A stretch of 64,000 nucleotides of DNA from Parapristionchus giblindavisi (GCA_943737045.1 CALSFV010000108.1:1-64000); one strand, 5' to 3'; counted from the stretch's first letter, positions 40,198-53,454 are shown. Made by a program: numbers and translations. The notes: a model not told the origin generated them from the letters alone.

Positions 40198-40525
40198 CTA
40201 AGTTATACTGAATGCTAATCCACCATAAGCTCATGTTGTCAATACTGGTACCCCGTATATTGGTGGATTGAAATTCAATGTTGTTACTTTGTAAACTTTC
40301 ATGAACTGTATATTATTCATTACACTAAAATGAAGTTGATAAATAGAGAGTGTGACTAAAATCAGGCGGGCACCCACAATTTTACTGAGCGACGGAGGGG
40401 GTGTATCATATCCACCTTCCATCTAGATTAGTATGTTTTCAATGTACCATCATTGAATCTCACTAAGCCATACCATATTATTGCACCCTTTATTGACCCT
40501 CTGAACTTTTCTTCAATGTTTGAAC
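40198..40525. repeat. Right arm of inverted pair 3
   Basis: It is the reverse complement of 38376-38700 over about 325 bp, and continues into minus-orientation satellite (40530-40920) as the left arm does into plus-orientation satellite. Confidence 0.9.
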
Positions 40526-40920
40526 ACTGATCAATAAATATGGCAGGTGGATATGATCTAGTAGTTCAATAATGGTGGTTCGAAATTCAATGTATCATGT
40601 TTGAGATTCAATGAAGGTACCTTGAACACTAATCAATATATATGGCAGGTGGATATGATCTAGTGAGTTCAATAATGGCGGTTTGAAATTCAATGTACCA
40701 TGTTTGAACACTAATCAATATATATGGCAGGTGGATATGATCTAGTGAGTTCAATAATGGTGGTTTGAAATTCAATGTACCATGTTTGAACACAAATCAA
40801 TATATAACAGGTGGATATGATCTAGTGAGTTCAATAATGGTGGTTTGAAATTCAATGTACCATGTTTGAACACTAATCAATATATATGGCAGGTGGATAT
40901 GATCTAGTGAGTTCAATAAT

Positions 40921-42250
40921 GAGATCATATCCACCTGTCATCTAGATTGATTAGTATTCAAAGATGGTACATTGAATTTCAAACCACCATTATTGAAATC
41001 ACTAGATCATATCCACCTGCCATATATATTGATTAGTGTTCAAGGTACCTTCATTGAATCTCAAACATGGTACATTGAATTTCGAACCACCATTTTTGAA
41101 ATCACTAGATCATATCCACCTGCCATATATATTGATTAGTGTTCAAAGTACCTTCATTGAATCTCAAACATGGTACATTGATTTTCGAACCACTATTTTT
41201 GAAATCACTAGATCATATCAACCTGTCATCTAGATTGATTAGTGTTCAAAGATGGTACATTGAATTTCAAACCACTATTATTGAACTCACTAGATCATAT
41301 CCACCTGCCATATATATTGATTAGTGTTCAAAGTACCTTCATTGAATCTCAAACATGGTACATTGAATTTCGAACCACTATTTTTGAAATCACTAGATCA
41401 TATCAACCTGTCATCTAGATTGATTAGTGTTCAAAGATGGTACATTGAATTTCAAACCACTATTATTGAACTCACTAGATCATATCCACCTGCCATATGT
41501 GTTCAAATTACCTTCATTGAATCTCAAACATGGTACATTGAATTTCAAACCACCATTATTGAACTCACTAGATCATATCCACCTGCCATATATATTGATT
41601 AGTGTTCAAACATGGTACATTGAATTTCAAACCACATTGATTAGTGTTCAAAGTACCTTCATTGAATCTCAAACATGGTACATTGAATTTCAAACCACCA
41701 TTATTGAACTCACTAGATACCACCATTATTGAAATCAATAGATCATATCCACCTGTCATATATATTGATTAGTGTTCAAACATGGTACATTGAATTTCAA
41801 ACCACCATTATTGAACTCACTAGATCATATCCACATGCCATATATATTGATTAGTGTTCAAACATGGTACATTGAATTTCAAACCACCATTATTGAACTC
41901 ACTAGATCATATCTACCTGTCATAAACATGGTACATTGAATTTCAAACCACATTGATTAGTGTTCAAAGTACCTTCATTGAATCTCAAACATGGTACATT
42001 GAATTTCAAACCACCATTATTGAACTCACTAGATACCACCATTATTGAAATCACTAGATCATATCCACCTGTCATATATATTGATTAGTGTTCAAACATG
42101 GTACATTGAATTTCAAACCACCATTATTGAACTCACTAGATCATATCCACATGCCATATATATTGATTACTGTTCAAAGATGGTACATTGAATTTCAAAC
42201 CACCATTATTGAACTCACTAGATCATATCCACCTGCCATCTAGTCTACTA
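40921..42250 (+). repeat. Satellite array, plus orientation, with local duplications
   Basis: Mixed 103- and 82-bp units. A segment of about 350 bp containing the aberrant junction CTCACTAGATACCACCATTA occurs twice (near 41712 and 42030). The array flips to minus orientation at 40920 through a head-to-head junction with 40530-40920. Confidence 0.9.
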
Positions 42251-42375
42251 ATCTAGGTGGAAGGTGGATATGATACACCCCCCCATCTCCGTCGCTCAGT
42301 TCAATTGTGGGTACACCCGCCTGATTTTAGCCGCACTCTTTATTTTTCAACTTCTGTTATTTCGTTTTTCGATTT

Positions 42376-43140
42376 TGTTCCGTTTTTCAATGATTCAACG
42401 AAGGTACTTTGAACACTAATCAATATAGATGACAAGTGGATATGATCTAGTGAGTTCAATAATGGTGGTTTGAAATTCAATGTACCATCTTTGAACACTA
42501 ATCAATATAGATGGCAGGTGGATATGATCTGATGATTTCAATAATGGTAGTTTGAAATTCAATGCACCATCTTTGAACACTAATCAATATATATGGCAGG
42601 TGGATATGATCTAGTGAGTTCAATAATGGTGGTTTGAATTTCAATGTGCCATCTTTGAACACTAATCAATATAGATGACAGGTGGATATGATCTAGTGAG
42701 TTCAATAATGGTGGTTTGAAATTCAATGTACCATGTTTGAACACTAATCTATCTAGATGACAGGTGGATATGATCTAGTGATTTCAACAATGGTGGTTCG
42801 AAATTCAATGTACCATGTTTGAACACTAATCAATATAGATATCTCCGTCGCTCAGTTCAATTGTGGGTACACCCGCCTGATTTTAGCCGCACTCTATATT
42901 TATCAACTTCATGTCAGTGTACAGAATAATGGATACATTATGGAGTCTGGGTAGTGGAAATAGAAAGATGCCCAACTTCTGAAAATATAAACTGGATATG
43001 ATCTAGTGAGTTCAATAATGGTGGTTCGAAATTCAATGTACCATGTTTGAGATTCAATGAAGGTACTTTGAACACTAATCAATGCATATGGCAGGTGGAT
43101 ATGATCTAGTGAGTTCAATAATGGTGGTTTGAAATTCAAT
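42376..43140 (-). repeat. Satellite array, minus orientation, mainly 82-bp units
   Basis: Five 82-bp units with the variant CATCTTTGAACAC are seen to 42842, then a module M copy (42843-42930), then two more monomers (42990-43140). Confidence 0.85.
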
Positions 43141-43327
43141 ATCCACCTTCCATCTAGATTGATTAGTGAACAATGGTGGCAGTTTGAACACTAATACAAT
43201 TTGTGTGTACACCCGCCTGATTTTCGCCGCTCTCTTTATTTATTGTTGTGCGAAATAAACGAAGAATATAAACCTGCTGAATTCGTGTCTCGCACTCTTC
43301 ACAAGTAGAGTCGACAAATCGCACCAA
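43141..43327. repeat. Copy of the 185-bp block also at 60419-60603
   Basis: It consists of a satellite end, a module M part and the GAAATAAACGAAGAATATAA ... CAAATCGCACCAA unit seen only at these two loci. Confidence 0.7.
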
Positions 43328-43650
43328 TAATAATTAAGAGTAATTGGAACGCTAATGAATCGTCATTCTATCTGATTGATTAGTGTTCAAAGTACCATTG
43401 AGGCCAGACGGCGTCGCGTTGAAATTGCGTTTTTGGTCGTTTCTTGCTGCCTTGAATTTCAAACCCTAACAAGTGGATATGGTCATGCTGGGGTTTAATC
43501 GTTTCCAACCCACTCCAAGTTTGCTCATAAGTGATCATAAGCCAAGTCGTTTTCACTTAAGATATGAGTCAAGACATAAGTTGTTTTTTGGGCATTTATT
43601 AAGAAAGAGTAATGATAAATAATGTCTTCAAATCCAGATTAGTTGAAGCT
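43328..43650. other. Unassigned stretch with minor repeat fragments
   Basis: It carries a short piece of the foldback element (GAGGCCAGACGGCGTCGCGT near 43408) and CTTAAGATATGAGTCAAGAC (43557), shared with 47050 and 57820. No gene is seen. Confidence 0.45.
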
Positions 43651-43654
43651 CACT

Positions 43655-44340
43655 AGATCATATCCACCTGCCATCTATATTGATTAGTGTTCAAACATGG
43701 TACATTGAATTTCAAACCACCATTATTGAAATCACTAGATCATATCCACCTGTCATATATATATTGATTTTTCACTAAAGATTGTTACATTGTTTGGAAG
43801 ATATAAAGTATAACCAAAATACCATAATTGAATCTCAAACATGGTACATTGAATTTCAAACCACCATTATTGAACTCACTAGATCATATCCACCTGCCAT
43901 CTATATTGATTAGTGTTCAAAGTACCCTCATTGAATCTCAAACATGGAACATTGAATTTCAAACCACCATTATTGAAATCACTAGATCATATCCACCTGC
44001 CATAAAAACCCAATTCTTCTGCAATCATATAATTGAATCTCAAACTAGATATATTGGATGATTTCAGGTGCCATAAAATCTTGAATTAGGTGATCATACT
44101 TTGAAAATTAATCAATCTAGATGAAAGGTGGGTGTGGTCACGCTGATTTCAATAAAGGTGGTTTGAAATTCAATGGACCTTGTTTGAGATTCAATGGTGG
44201 TAATTTGACCAAACAAATGTGGTTTGAAATTCAATGTGCCTTGTTTGAGATGATTCAATGATGGTGCTTTGAAAATTAATCAATCTAGATGGAAGGTGGG
44301 TATGCTCATGCTGATCTCAATAAAGGTGGTTTGAAATTCA
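43655..44340. repeat. Satellite pieces, plus then minus
   Basis: Plus-orientation monomers at 43655-44005 are followed by older minus-orientation monomers of the CTTGTTTGAGATTCAATG type at 44095-44340. 44366-44490 is a module M copy inverted relative to 42843-42930. Confidence 0.8.
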
Positions 44341-44696
44341 ATTTTTGGATGAACAATAGCGATCTGCTCAAGCAATACCCATTATTCTGTACACTGACAT
44401 GAAGTTGATAAATATAGAGTGTGGCTAAAATCAGGCGGGTGTACCCACAATTGAACTGAGCGACGGAGATGGGGGGGGGGTGTATCATATCCACCTTCCA
44501 CCTAGATTAATATGTTTTCAATGTACGATCATTGAATCTCACTACGCCATACCATATTATTAAACAGGGTACCTTGAATTTCAAACAGCCATTAAGTATC
44601 ATATTCGGGTATCGTTTGGATATTAATTGTAAATTACAATAAAAATAGGTGGATAAATACAGAGCGCGGCGAAAATCCGACGGGTTTGGTGCACAC

Positions 44697-45289
44697 AAGA
44701 AATGGTTCCGGGTCAGGCAAGTGTCTCGAACTTTCTTGAAGCTCGAGAGAGGAGAGAAAGAGGATATAACACAGTAAAAAGAGATATGCGGGGAGAGATA
44801 GCGCGCGCGACTTGTCTTAACATGGAATTCAATCTATATGGAATAAAAAATAAAATTTAAAAAAATAAAAAATAAAAACACCATTATTGAAATCGGAGTA
44901 AGTATGTTGTCTTCAATGATCTTTTTTTTTTAGAAAATCTTCTGACTAAATTATAGTTCATTGAAATAAAAACAAGTGTATAAATAATGAGCGCGGCGAA
45001 CACCAGACGGGGTTGGTGTGCAATTGATTAGTGTTCAAAATATAATAATTCACGAAAATGCGACGGGTTTGGTACACACAAGTTCAATTTAATGCTAATC
45101 CATTATTTACCTTGTTTGAGAATCAATGATGACAAGTTGGAAATTAATCAATCTAGATGGAACGTGAATCTGAGCTTAGTGATTTCAAAAATGGTGGTTT
45201 GAAAGCGTCAATAATCTTTTGAACACTAATCAATATCGATGTGAGGTGAAACTCTGACGTTCACTGTTTCTCAAACAAGGTACATTGAA
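44697..45289. other. Partly single-copy DNA with two module M fragments
   Basis: 44697-44820 is largely single copy (GA-rich, GCGCGCGCGAC), except that AATGGTTCCGGGTCAGGC recurs inverted at 58863-58881. Modules lie at 44960-45025 and 45050-45085. Degenerate satellite fills 45090-45290. Confidence 0.45.
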
Positions 45290-46258
45290 TTTCATGGTTA
45301 TTCCATTCTTTCAAATTTTAATATTATATCTTTGAGGTTACATAGTTTTACCCATTTTATATGAGACAATAGAGAATATTGTATTAACGATTACCGAATT
45401 AACGATTTTCGTTAATTCGGTAATCGTTAATACAATATTCTCTATTGTCTCTGGCTCTAACACATGGGGCATCTTTAATAAATCGTTGAAATCAACGACT
45501 TCAGTGGGGGTCATTATACTGCTCGGCGTACACCAGACGGGTTAGGAGCACAATTGAACTGATCGGAGGCGTTCGCGGCTTAGCCGGTTCCAACAGTTCT
45601 AGATGAAAGAAATTGGGTACATTGGAGTGCTTTATAGATTTCAATTGTATATTATCTCTCGATTTATATTAATTTTTTAAAGCTACCGCGATATGTTGCT
45701 ATGTCTTGATTTATTTTAGAATGGTTGTTTATCATTGTAATGAGTCGGAACCGATCAAGTCCCGCCCAACGCCACTCAGTTCAAAACCCGTCTAGTGTCC
45801 ACCGCGTCATTTATTTAACCACGTGTTTTTTTTAGATTATGAAAAATTGATAATTGAATGAACAAACAGTTAGAAAAAAAATGGTGGTTTGAAATTCAAT
45901 GTACCATGTTTGAACACTAATCAATATAGATGGCAGGTGGATATGATCTAGTGAGTTCAATAATGGTGGTTTGAATAATGGTGGTTTAATAATCAATGTA
46001 CCATGTTTGAACACTAATCAATGTAGATGGAAGGTGGATATGATCTGATGATTTCAATAATGGTGGTTTGAAATTCAATGTACCATGTTTGAGATTGAAT
46101 GAAGGATAGTCGCTAGTATATTTTATGGTATCGTTTTCGGCGTACACCAGACATTTTTTGATACACAATTGAACTGAGAGGCAGTGGGCGGGGTTTATTC
46201 AGTTCCAACCATTATTGTAATCAACATGATCATATCCACCTTCCATCTAGATCTCAAA
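45290..46258. repeat. First half of the block duplicated from 6759-7758
   Basis: Offset is 38500 over most of its length. It holds the uninterrupted 43-bp palindrome, a module M variant (CTCGGCGTACACCAGACGGG), a second module, three satellite pieces and the CGTTTTCGGCGTACACCAGA block. Identity stops at about 46258, where different satellite begins. Confidence 0.9.
45363..45451. repeat. Perfect 43-bp palindrome with 3-base loop
   Basis: Left arm 45363-45405 begins GAGACAATAGAGAATATTGT; right arm 45409-45451 is its exact reverse complement; the loop is TTT. No target duplication or coding content is seen. It could be the core of a very small MITE or a hairpin relic. Confidence 0.95.
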
Positions 46259-46499
46259 CATGGTACATTGAATTTCGAACCACCATTGTTGAAATCACTA
46301 GATCATATCCACCTGCCATCTATATTGATTAGTGTTCAAACATGGTACATTGAACAGGTTGGAGTGTCTTATTGGTTTTATTCTGCTTTATCGGCGTCGT
46401 AGCGAACTGATTGATTGAATCACTAGGATCATAATCATTCCTTACACTTGTTCAAAGTACCATCATTGAATCTTAACGAAGGCTCATTCAATGATAAAC

Positions 46500-46640
46500 C
46501 GCCATCATTAACCTCCAACCTCAAAGAATTACAGGCAGCCAATATTGCTCCTGAGAGGACTGAGGACAATGTCTTGACTCATATCTTAAGTGATGACGAC
46601 TTGTTGGAATCGAAATGGTGGTTCGAAATTCAATGTACCA
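46500..46640 (+). pseudogene. Possible coding relic in repeat DNA
   Basis: The segment between two satellite pieces reads NLKELQAANIAPERTEDNVL then THILSDDDLLE in one frame, which is unusually protein-like for this window. The second half (CTTGACTCATATCTTAAGTG) recurs at 57818 and, inverted, at 43550 and 47045. No start, splice sites or neighbouring exons are visible. Confidence 0.2.
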
Positions 46641-47029
46641 TGTTTGAACTCACTAGATCATATCCACATGCCATGTATATTGATTAGTGTTCAAACATGG
46701 TACATTGAATTTCAAACCATATACATTGATTAGTGTTCAAAGTACCTTCATTGAATCTCAAACATGGTACATTGAATTTCGAACCACCATTGTTGAAATC
46801 ACTAGATCATATCCACCTGCCATCTATATTGATTAGTGTTCAAACATGGTACATTGAATTTCAAACCATTATTGAACTCACTAGATCATATCCACCTGTT
46901 ATATATTGATTTGTGTTCAAACATGGTACATTGAATTTCAAACCACCATTATTGAACTCACTAGATCATATCCACCTGTTATATATTGATTTGTGTTCAA
47001 ACATGGTACATTGAATTTCGAACCACCAT

Positions 47030-48054
47030 TTCGATTCCAACAAGTCGTCATCACTTAAGATATGAGTCAAGACATAAGTTGTTTTTTGGACAAGGGTTGG
47101 AGCAGATTAAGACCCGCCCTCCGTCGCTCAGTTTAATTGTGCATACACCCGTGATTATCGTTCAAATTACCATCATTGAATGTATACAAGGTGCATTGAA
47201 TTTCAAACCACATTTGTGTGGTCAAATTACCACCATTGAATCTCAAACAAGGTCCATTGAATTTCAAACCACCTTTATTGAAATCAGCGTGACCACACCC
47301 ACCTTCCATCTAGATTGATTAATTTTCAAAGTATGATCACCTAATTCTAGATTTTATGGCACCTGAAATCATCCAATATATCTAGTTTGAGATTCAATTA
47401 TATGATTGCAGTAGAATTACAGAAGAAATCTATTATTCATTGCACTAAACTAAAGTTGATAAATAAAGAGCGCGGCGAAAATCAGACGGGTGTATGCACA
47501 ATTGAACTGAGCGACGGAGGACGGGGTTTACTCTACTCTCATTGAATCTCGCACATGGCACATTGAATTTCAAACAACCATTATTGAAATCAATAAGATC
47601 ATATCCACCTTCCATCTAGATTCGTGTTCAACGTACCTTCATTGAATCTCAAACAGGGTACCTTGAATTTAAAACCCTAACTTGGCTAGGGTTGGAACAG
47701 ACTAAGCCCCGCCCTCCGCCACGCAGACCAATTGTATGCACACCCGCCTGATTTTCGCCGCGCTTTTTACTTATCAACTTCTGGTTTAGTGGTTCAACGA
47801 CTTCTGAGAGGGTCATTATACAGCTCGGCGTACACCAGAAGGGTTAGGACCACTTGTGTGCACCAAACCCGTCAGATTTTCGCCGCGCTCTATATTTATC
47901 AACTTTTTATTGCAATTTACAATAGTACTCGAAAGATAACCTTTATTATGAAACATATTAGGAAATATGTTCATTAGTGTTCAAATCACCATTTGTGTAT
48001 CATGTTGTTCACTTTCATAATAGATTTGGAGTTATTGAATGATGAAAAATGAAA
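47030..48054. other. Module M cluster with degenerate satellite
   Basis: Modules are at 47090-47150 (plus), 47450-47530 (minus), 47690-47790 (plus) and 47800-47930 (two opposed copies). 47040-47120 is an inverted copy of 57780-57860. No gene is seen in this kilobase. Confidence 0.6.
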
Positions 48055-50166
48055 TCACTAGATCATATCCACCTGTCATCTAGATTGATTAGTGTTCAAA
48101 GATGGTACATTGAATTTCAAACAACCATTATTGAACTCACTAGATCATATCCACCTGTTATATATTGATTTGTGTTCAAACATGGTACATTGAATTTCAA
48201 ACCACCATTATTGAACTCACTAGATCATATCCACCTGTTATATATTGATTTGTGTTCAAACATGGTACATTGAATTTCGAACCACCATTTTTGAAATCAC
48301 TAGATCATATCCACCTGTCATCTAGATTGATTAGTGTTCAAAGATGGTACATTGAATTTCAAACAACCATTATTGAACTCACTAGATCATATGTTCAAAG
48401 ATGGTACATTGAATTTCAAACAACCATTATTGAACTCACTAGATCATATCCACCTGCCATATATATTGATTAGTGTTCAAACATGGTACATTGAATTTCA
48501 AACCACCATTATTGAACTCACTAGATCATATCCACCTGTTATATATTGATTTGTGTTCAAACATGGTACATTGAATTTCAAACCACCATTTTTGAAATCA
48601 CTAGATCATATCCACCTGCCATATATATTGATTAGTGTTCAAACATGGTACATTGAATTTCAAACCACCATTATTGAACTCACTAGATCATATCCACCTG
48701 TTATATATTGATTTGTGTTCAAACATGGTACATTGAATTTCAAACCACCAGTATTGAACTCACTAGATCATATCCACCTGTTATATATTGATTTGTGTTT
48801 CAAACATGGTACATTGAAATTCAAACCACCATTATTGAACTCACTAGATCATATCCACCTGCCATATACATTGATTAATGTTCAAAGTACCTTCATTGAA
48901 TCTCAAACATGGTACATTGAATTTCAAACAACCATTATTGAACTCACTAGATCATATCCACCTGCCATATATATTGATTAGTGTTCAAACATGGTACATT
49001 GAATTTCAAACAACCATTATTGAACTCACTAGATCATATCCACCTGTTATATATTGATTAGTGTTCAAACATGGTACATTGAATTTCAAACCACCATAAT
49101 TGAACTCACTAGATCATATCCACCTGCCATATACATTGATTAGTGTTCAAAGTACCTTCATTGAATCTCAAACATGGTACATTGAAATTCAAACTACCAT
49201 TATTGAACTCACTAGATCATATCCACCTGCCATATACATTGATTAGTGTTCAAAGTACCTTCATTGAATCTCAAACATGTTACATTGAAATTCAAACCAC
49301 CATTATTGAACTCACTAGATCATATCCACCTGCCATATACATTGATTAGTGTTCAAAATACCTTCATTGAATCTCAAACATGGTACATTGAATTTCAAAC
49401 CACCATTATTGAACTCACTAGATCATATCCACCTGTCATCTAGATTGATTAGTGTTCAAACATGGTACATTGAAATTCAAACCACCATTATTGAACTCAC
49501 TAGATCATATCCACCTGCCATATACATTGATTAATGTTCAAAGTACCTTCATTGAATCTCAAACATGGTACATTGAATTTCGAACCACCATTGTTGAAAT
49601 CACTAGATCATATCCACCTGTCATCTAGATTGATTAGTGTTCAAACATGGTACATTGAATTTCAAACCACCATTATTGAAATCACTAGATCATATCCACC
49701 TGCCATATATATTGATTAGTGTTCAAACATGGTACATTGAAATTCAAACCACCATTATTGAACTCACTAGATCATATCCACCTGCCATATACATTGATTA
49801 ATGTTCAAAGTACCTTCATTGAATCTCAAACATGGTACATTGAATTTCATATATTGATTAGTGTTCAAAGTGCCTTCATTGAATCTCAAACATGGTACAT
49901 TGATACATTGATTAGTGTTCAAAGTACCTTCATTGAATCTCAAACATGGTACATTGAATTTCGAACCACCATTGTTGAAATCACTAGATCATATCCACAT
50001 GCCATGTATATTGATTAGTGTTCAAACATGGTACATTGAATTTCAAACCATATACATTGATTAGTGTTCAAAGTACCTTCATTGAATCTCAAACATGGTA
50101 CATTGAATTTCGAACCACCATTGTTGAAATCACTAGATCATATCCACCTGCCATCTATATTGATTA
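48055..50166 (+). repeat. Satellite array, plus orientation
   Basis: About 20 monomers, mostly 82 bp with some 103 bp. Distinct variants CTGTTATATATTGATTTGTG (48.1-48.8 kb) and CATATACATTGATTAATG (48.8-49.8 kb) mark local homogenisation. Truncated units at 49850 and 49905 show recombination within monomers. Confidence 0.92.
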
Positions 50167-51745
50167 GTGTTCAAACATGGTACATTGAATTTCAAACCAC
50201 CATTATTGTTCAAAGTACCTTCATTGAATCTCAAACATGGTGCATTGAATTTCAAACCACCATTATTGAAATCATTAGATCATATCCACCTGCCATCTAT
50301 AGTGATTAGTGTTCAAAGTACCTTCATTGAGTCTCAAACATGGTACATTGAATTTCAAACCACCATTATTGAAATCACTAGATCATACCCACCTTACATC
50401 TAGATTGAACACTAATCAATCTAGATGGTAGTGGATATGATCTAGTGAGTTCAATAATGTTGGTGCAATAATATGGTATGGCTTAGTGAGATTCAATGAT
50501 GGTACCTTGAAAACATACTAATCTAGATGGAAGGTGGATATGATACACCCCCCCCCCACCGTCGCTCAGATTGAGTAGTGTTCAAAGTACCATCATTGAA
50601 TCTCAAACAAGGTGCATTGAATTTCAATCCACCTTTATTGAAATTAGTGTGACGCTAATTCAATTATTGTAAATGTGGTCTCGTTCTGATTAACACTTTA
50701 ATCAGAACGAGTATATCATAAAGTGTTCAATGTACCATCATTGTATCTCAAACAAGGTTCATTGAATTTCAAACCACCATTACTGAAATCACCATTATGA
50801 TATTGAATCTCAAACATGGTACATTGCATTTCAAACCACATTATTGAAATCACTGGGTCATATCCACCTGCCATATACATTGATTAGTGTTCAAACATGG
50901 TGCATTGAATCTTAAACCACCATTATTGAACTCACTAGATCAAATCCACCTTCCATCTATATTGATTAGTGTTTAAAGATGGTACATTGAATTTCAAACC
51001 ACCATTATTGAAATCAATAGCTCATATCCACCTGTCATATATATTGATTAATGTTCAAAGATGGTACATTGAATTTCAAACCACCATTATTGAAATCAAT
51101 AGATCATATCCACCTGTCATATATATTGATTAGTGTTCAAAGTACCTTCATTGAATCTCAAACATGGTACATTGAATTGAAACCGACTAAACCCCGCCAC
51201 CTCCACTCAGTTCAATTGTACACCAAACCCGTCTGGTATTTTTCATCATTCAATAACTCCAAATCTATTATGAAAGTGAACAACATGATACACAAATGGT
51301 TATTTGAACACTAATGAATATCTTACCGAGGATATCATGTGGACATTGTAAATTGCAATAAAAAGAAGTTGATAAATATAGAGCGCGGCGAAAATCTGAC
51401 GGGTTTGGTGCACACAAGTGGTCCTAACCCTTCTGGTGTACGCCGAGCTATATAATGACCCTCTCAGAAGTCGTTGATTTCATTGATTTCATTTTGATTT
51501 CATTTTTCATTGAATCATTGATTTGATTTCAACCCGTCTGATTTTCGCCGCGCTCTTTATTTATCAACTTCTTTTTAGTGGAATGAATAATAGATGCCCC
51601 TTTATATTTTATTGCAAAAGTCGTAATTGAAGTGCTGTAATCTCGCCACTTTGTAGATGTGTTAGGTAGGTGTGTGTAAAAAAAAACAAAAAAAAAATCA
51701 ATGTACCATGTTTGAGATTCAATGAAGGTACTTTGAATTCTAATG
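50167..51745. repeat. Second half of the block duplicated from 7835-9405
   Basis: Same order as 7835-9405, offset about 42336: short satellite array, CAATAATATGGTATGGCTTA, run of C before GTCGCTCAG, 15-bp hairpin, satellites, two module M copies and the GTGTTAGGTAGGTGTGTG end. A T for A change weakens the first base of the hairpin in this copy. Confidence 0.9.
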
Positions 51746-52019
51746 TAGTGAAATATTTCGAGATTCAACAATGATACTTTGAAAACTTACTAACACCCTT
51801 ACTATGACTTGTAAACGATCAGCGTGATCAAGTCACTTAGTCAGTTACAATTGAACTGAGTGATGGAGGGGGGTCTCATATCCACCTTCCATCTAGATTA
51901 GTATGTTTTCAATGTACCATCATTGAATCTCACTACGCCTCAGTGCAATTGTGTGCACACCCGCCTGATTTTCGCCGCGCGTTTTATTTATCAACTTCTT
52001 ACGAGTTCGTCCGTTAGTC

Positions 52020-52330
52020 TTTTTCATTGTTTTTGCATATATTGGAGTTTTAATGAAGGTACCTTGAACACTAATCAATATATATATGGCAGGTGGATAT
52101 GATCTAGTGAGTTCAATAATGGTGGTTTGAAATTCAATGTACCATGTTTGAACACTAATCAATATATGTTGCAGGTGGATATGATCTAGTGATTTCAATA
52201 ATGGTGGTTTGAAATTCAATGTACCATGTTTGAGATTCAATGAAGGTACTTTGAACACTAATCAATATATATGGCAGGTGGATATGATCTAGTGAGTTCA
52301 ATAATGGTGGTTTGAAATTCATTAGTGTTC
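52020..52330 (-). repeat. Satellite array, minus orientation
   Basis: Three monomers in mixed 82- and 103-bp forms, preceded at 51940-51995 by a module M copy. Confidence 0.85.
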
Positions 52331-52535
52331 AAATTATAATCATTTAATCTCAAACATGGTACGTTGAATTTCAAACCATCAAAAACATACAAAGATCTTC
52401 ATTGGGATCTTCAGAATTTGCACCACCTGACATCTATATTGATTTTATTAAACATCCAGAGCAAAATCTATTATTCATTACACTAACAAAGAAGTTGTTA
52501 AATAAAGAGCGCAAAATGACGAGGAGTTGTCTGCG

Positions 52536-52621
52536 TCTCTCTATTCCGCGCGCTCTCTCGGCACTCTCTCATTTCGCCGCGCTCTCTCGAGAGTGCGAGA
52601 GAGCGCGCGGAATTGAGAGAG
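52536..52621. other. GC-rich inverted repeat
   Basis: CTCTCTATTCCGCGCGCTCT (52537 on) pairs with GAGAGTGC...GCGCGGAATTGAGAGAG (52589-52621), arms of about 33 bp with a few differences and an 18-bp loop. Both strands are open across it for about 100 codons because of the symmetric CT/GA-rich content; I do not treat these as genes. Confidence 0.7.
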
Positions 52622-52799
52622 TCCTCTTGTTTACCTCTTTCGCAGATCACTATATCGAGGCAATATTGAGATGGCAATGTACGTATGGGCTCATAATACA
52701 TCATTGGAATCCTCTCGTCACGCCGGTTCGAACTGTCATACTCGCTATGCCCGCATCCGTGTCCATCAAAATTTCCACTAATCAACCTTTTCAAAACTT

Positions 52800-53040
52800 T
52801 TCAAAACTAATGATGTAGACAGCCATCATCGCCATCGAATTCTGACCCAGGAGCCCAATTTTCATACCTCTAGCTCAACTATGGACCGAGAACGACTTGA
52901 AAACGTGATGTTACCGTAATCCGTCCCAGGCGTTGCGGGACCACTGGAGCCAAAATGACTATGACTATCTTCATCAGCATGGTCGATAACCCCTATACAC
53001 AAGTTTTGAGGGTATCAAAATTTTTGGACTGTGCCAACCC
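52800..53040. mobile_element. Diverged relative of the foldback element arm
   Basis: Aligned by eye with 3360-3582: ATCGCCATCGAATTCTG, then GAGAACGACTTGAAAACG, CTTCATCAGCATGGTCGATA and GGACTGTGCCA at the end. Order and spacing match the element arm but many positions differ, so this is a much older or different-subfamily copy. Confidence 0.6.
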
Positions 53041-53454
53041 TCCCCCAGATTTGCCCGACTCTTACACGAACGGCCTCTTATAATGAAAATGCATGAAGTG
53101 TAACTGTATGATAAAATGAAAAAAGTAGATAAATAGAGAGTGCGGCGAAAATCAGGCGGGTGTACGCACAATTGAACTGACAATTTTGTTTTTGACTTTG
53201 CTCTATTAAGTTAAGCCATATAAAAATGGACGCTGATGATCAATTGTGGGCTAAAAAAACCAAAGTTGATAAATAGAGAGTGCGGCGAAAATCAGGCGGG
53301 TGTACCCACAGTATTTAAATCATCATGCATGATCATATCCACCTTTCATCTAGATTGATTAGTGTTCAAAATATCATCATTGAATATCAAACAGGGTACC
53401 TTGAACTTCAAACAATCCTTATTGAAATTATATTTAAAAACAAAATTTAGCGTG
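53041..53454. other. Two module M copies with flanks
   Basis: Module cores lie at 53120-53180 and 53262-53315 in minus orientation (GAGAGTGCGGCGAAAATCAG). The second is followed by a diverged satellite also found at 17220-17400 and 35770-35960. Confidence 0.6.

Noticed and set aside
52402..52818. 138-codon frame and its 98-codon antisense partner
   Set aside because: They cross the GC-rich inverted repeat and the diverged foldback element. Symmetric CT/GA-rich sequence explains openness on both strands; no splice or start context supports a gene.
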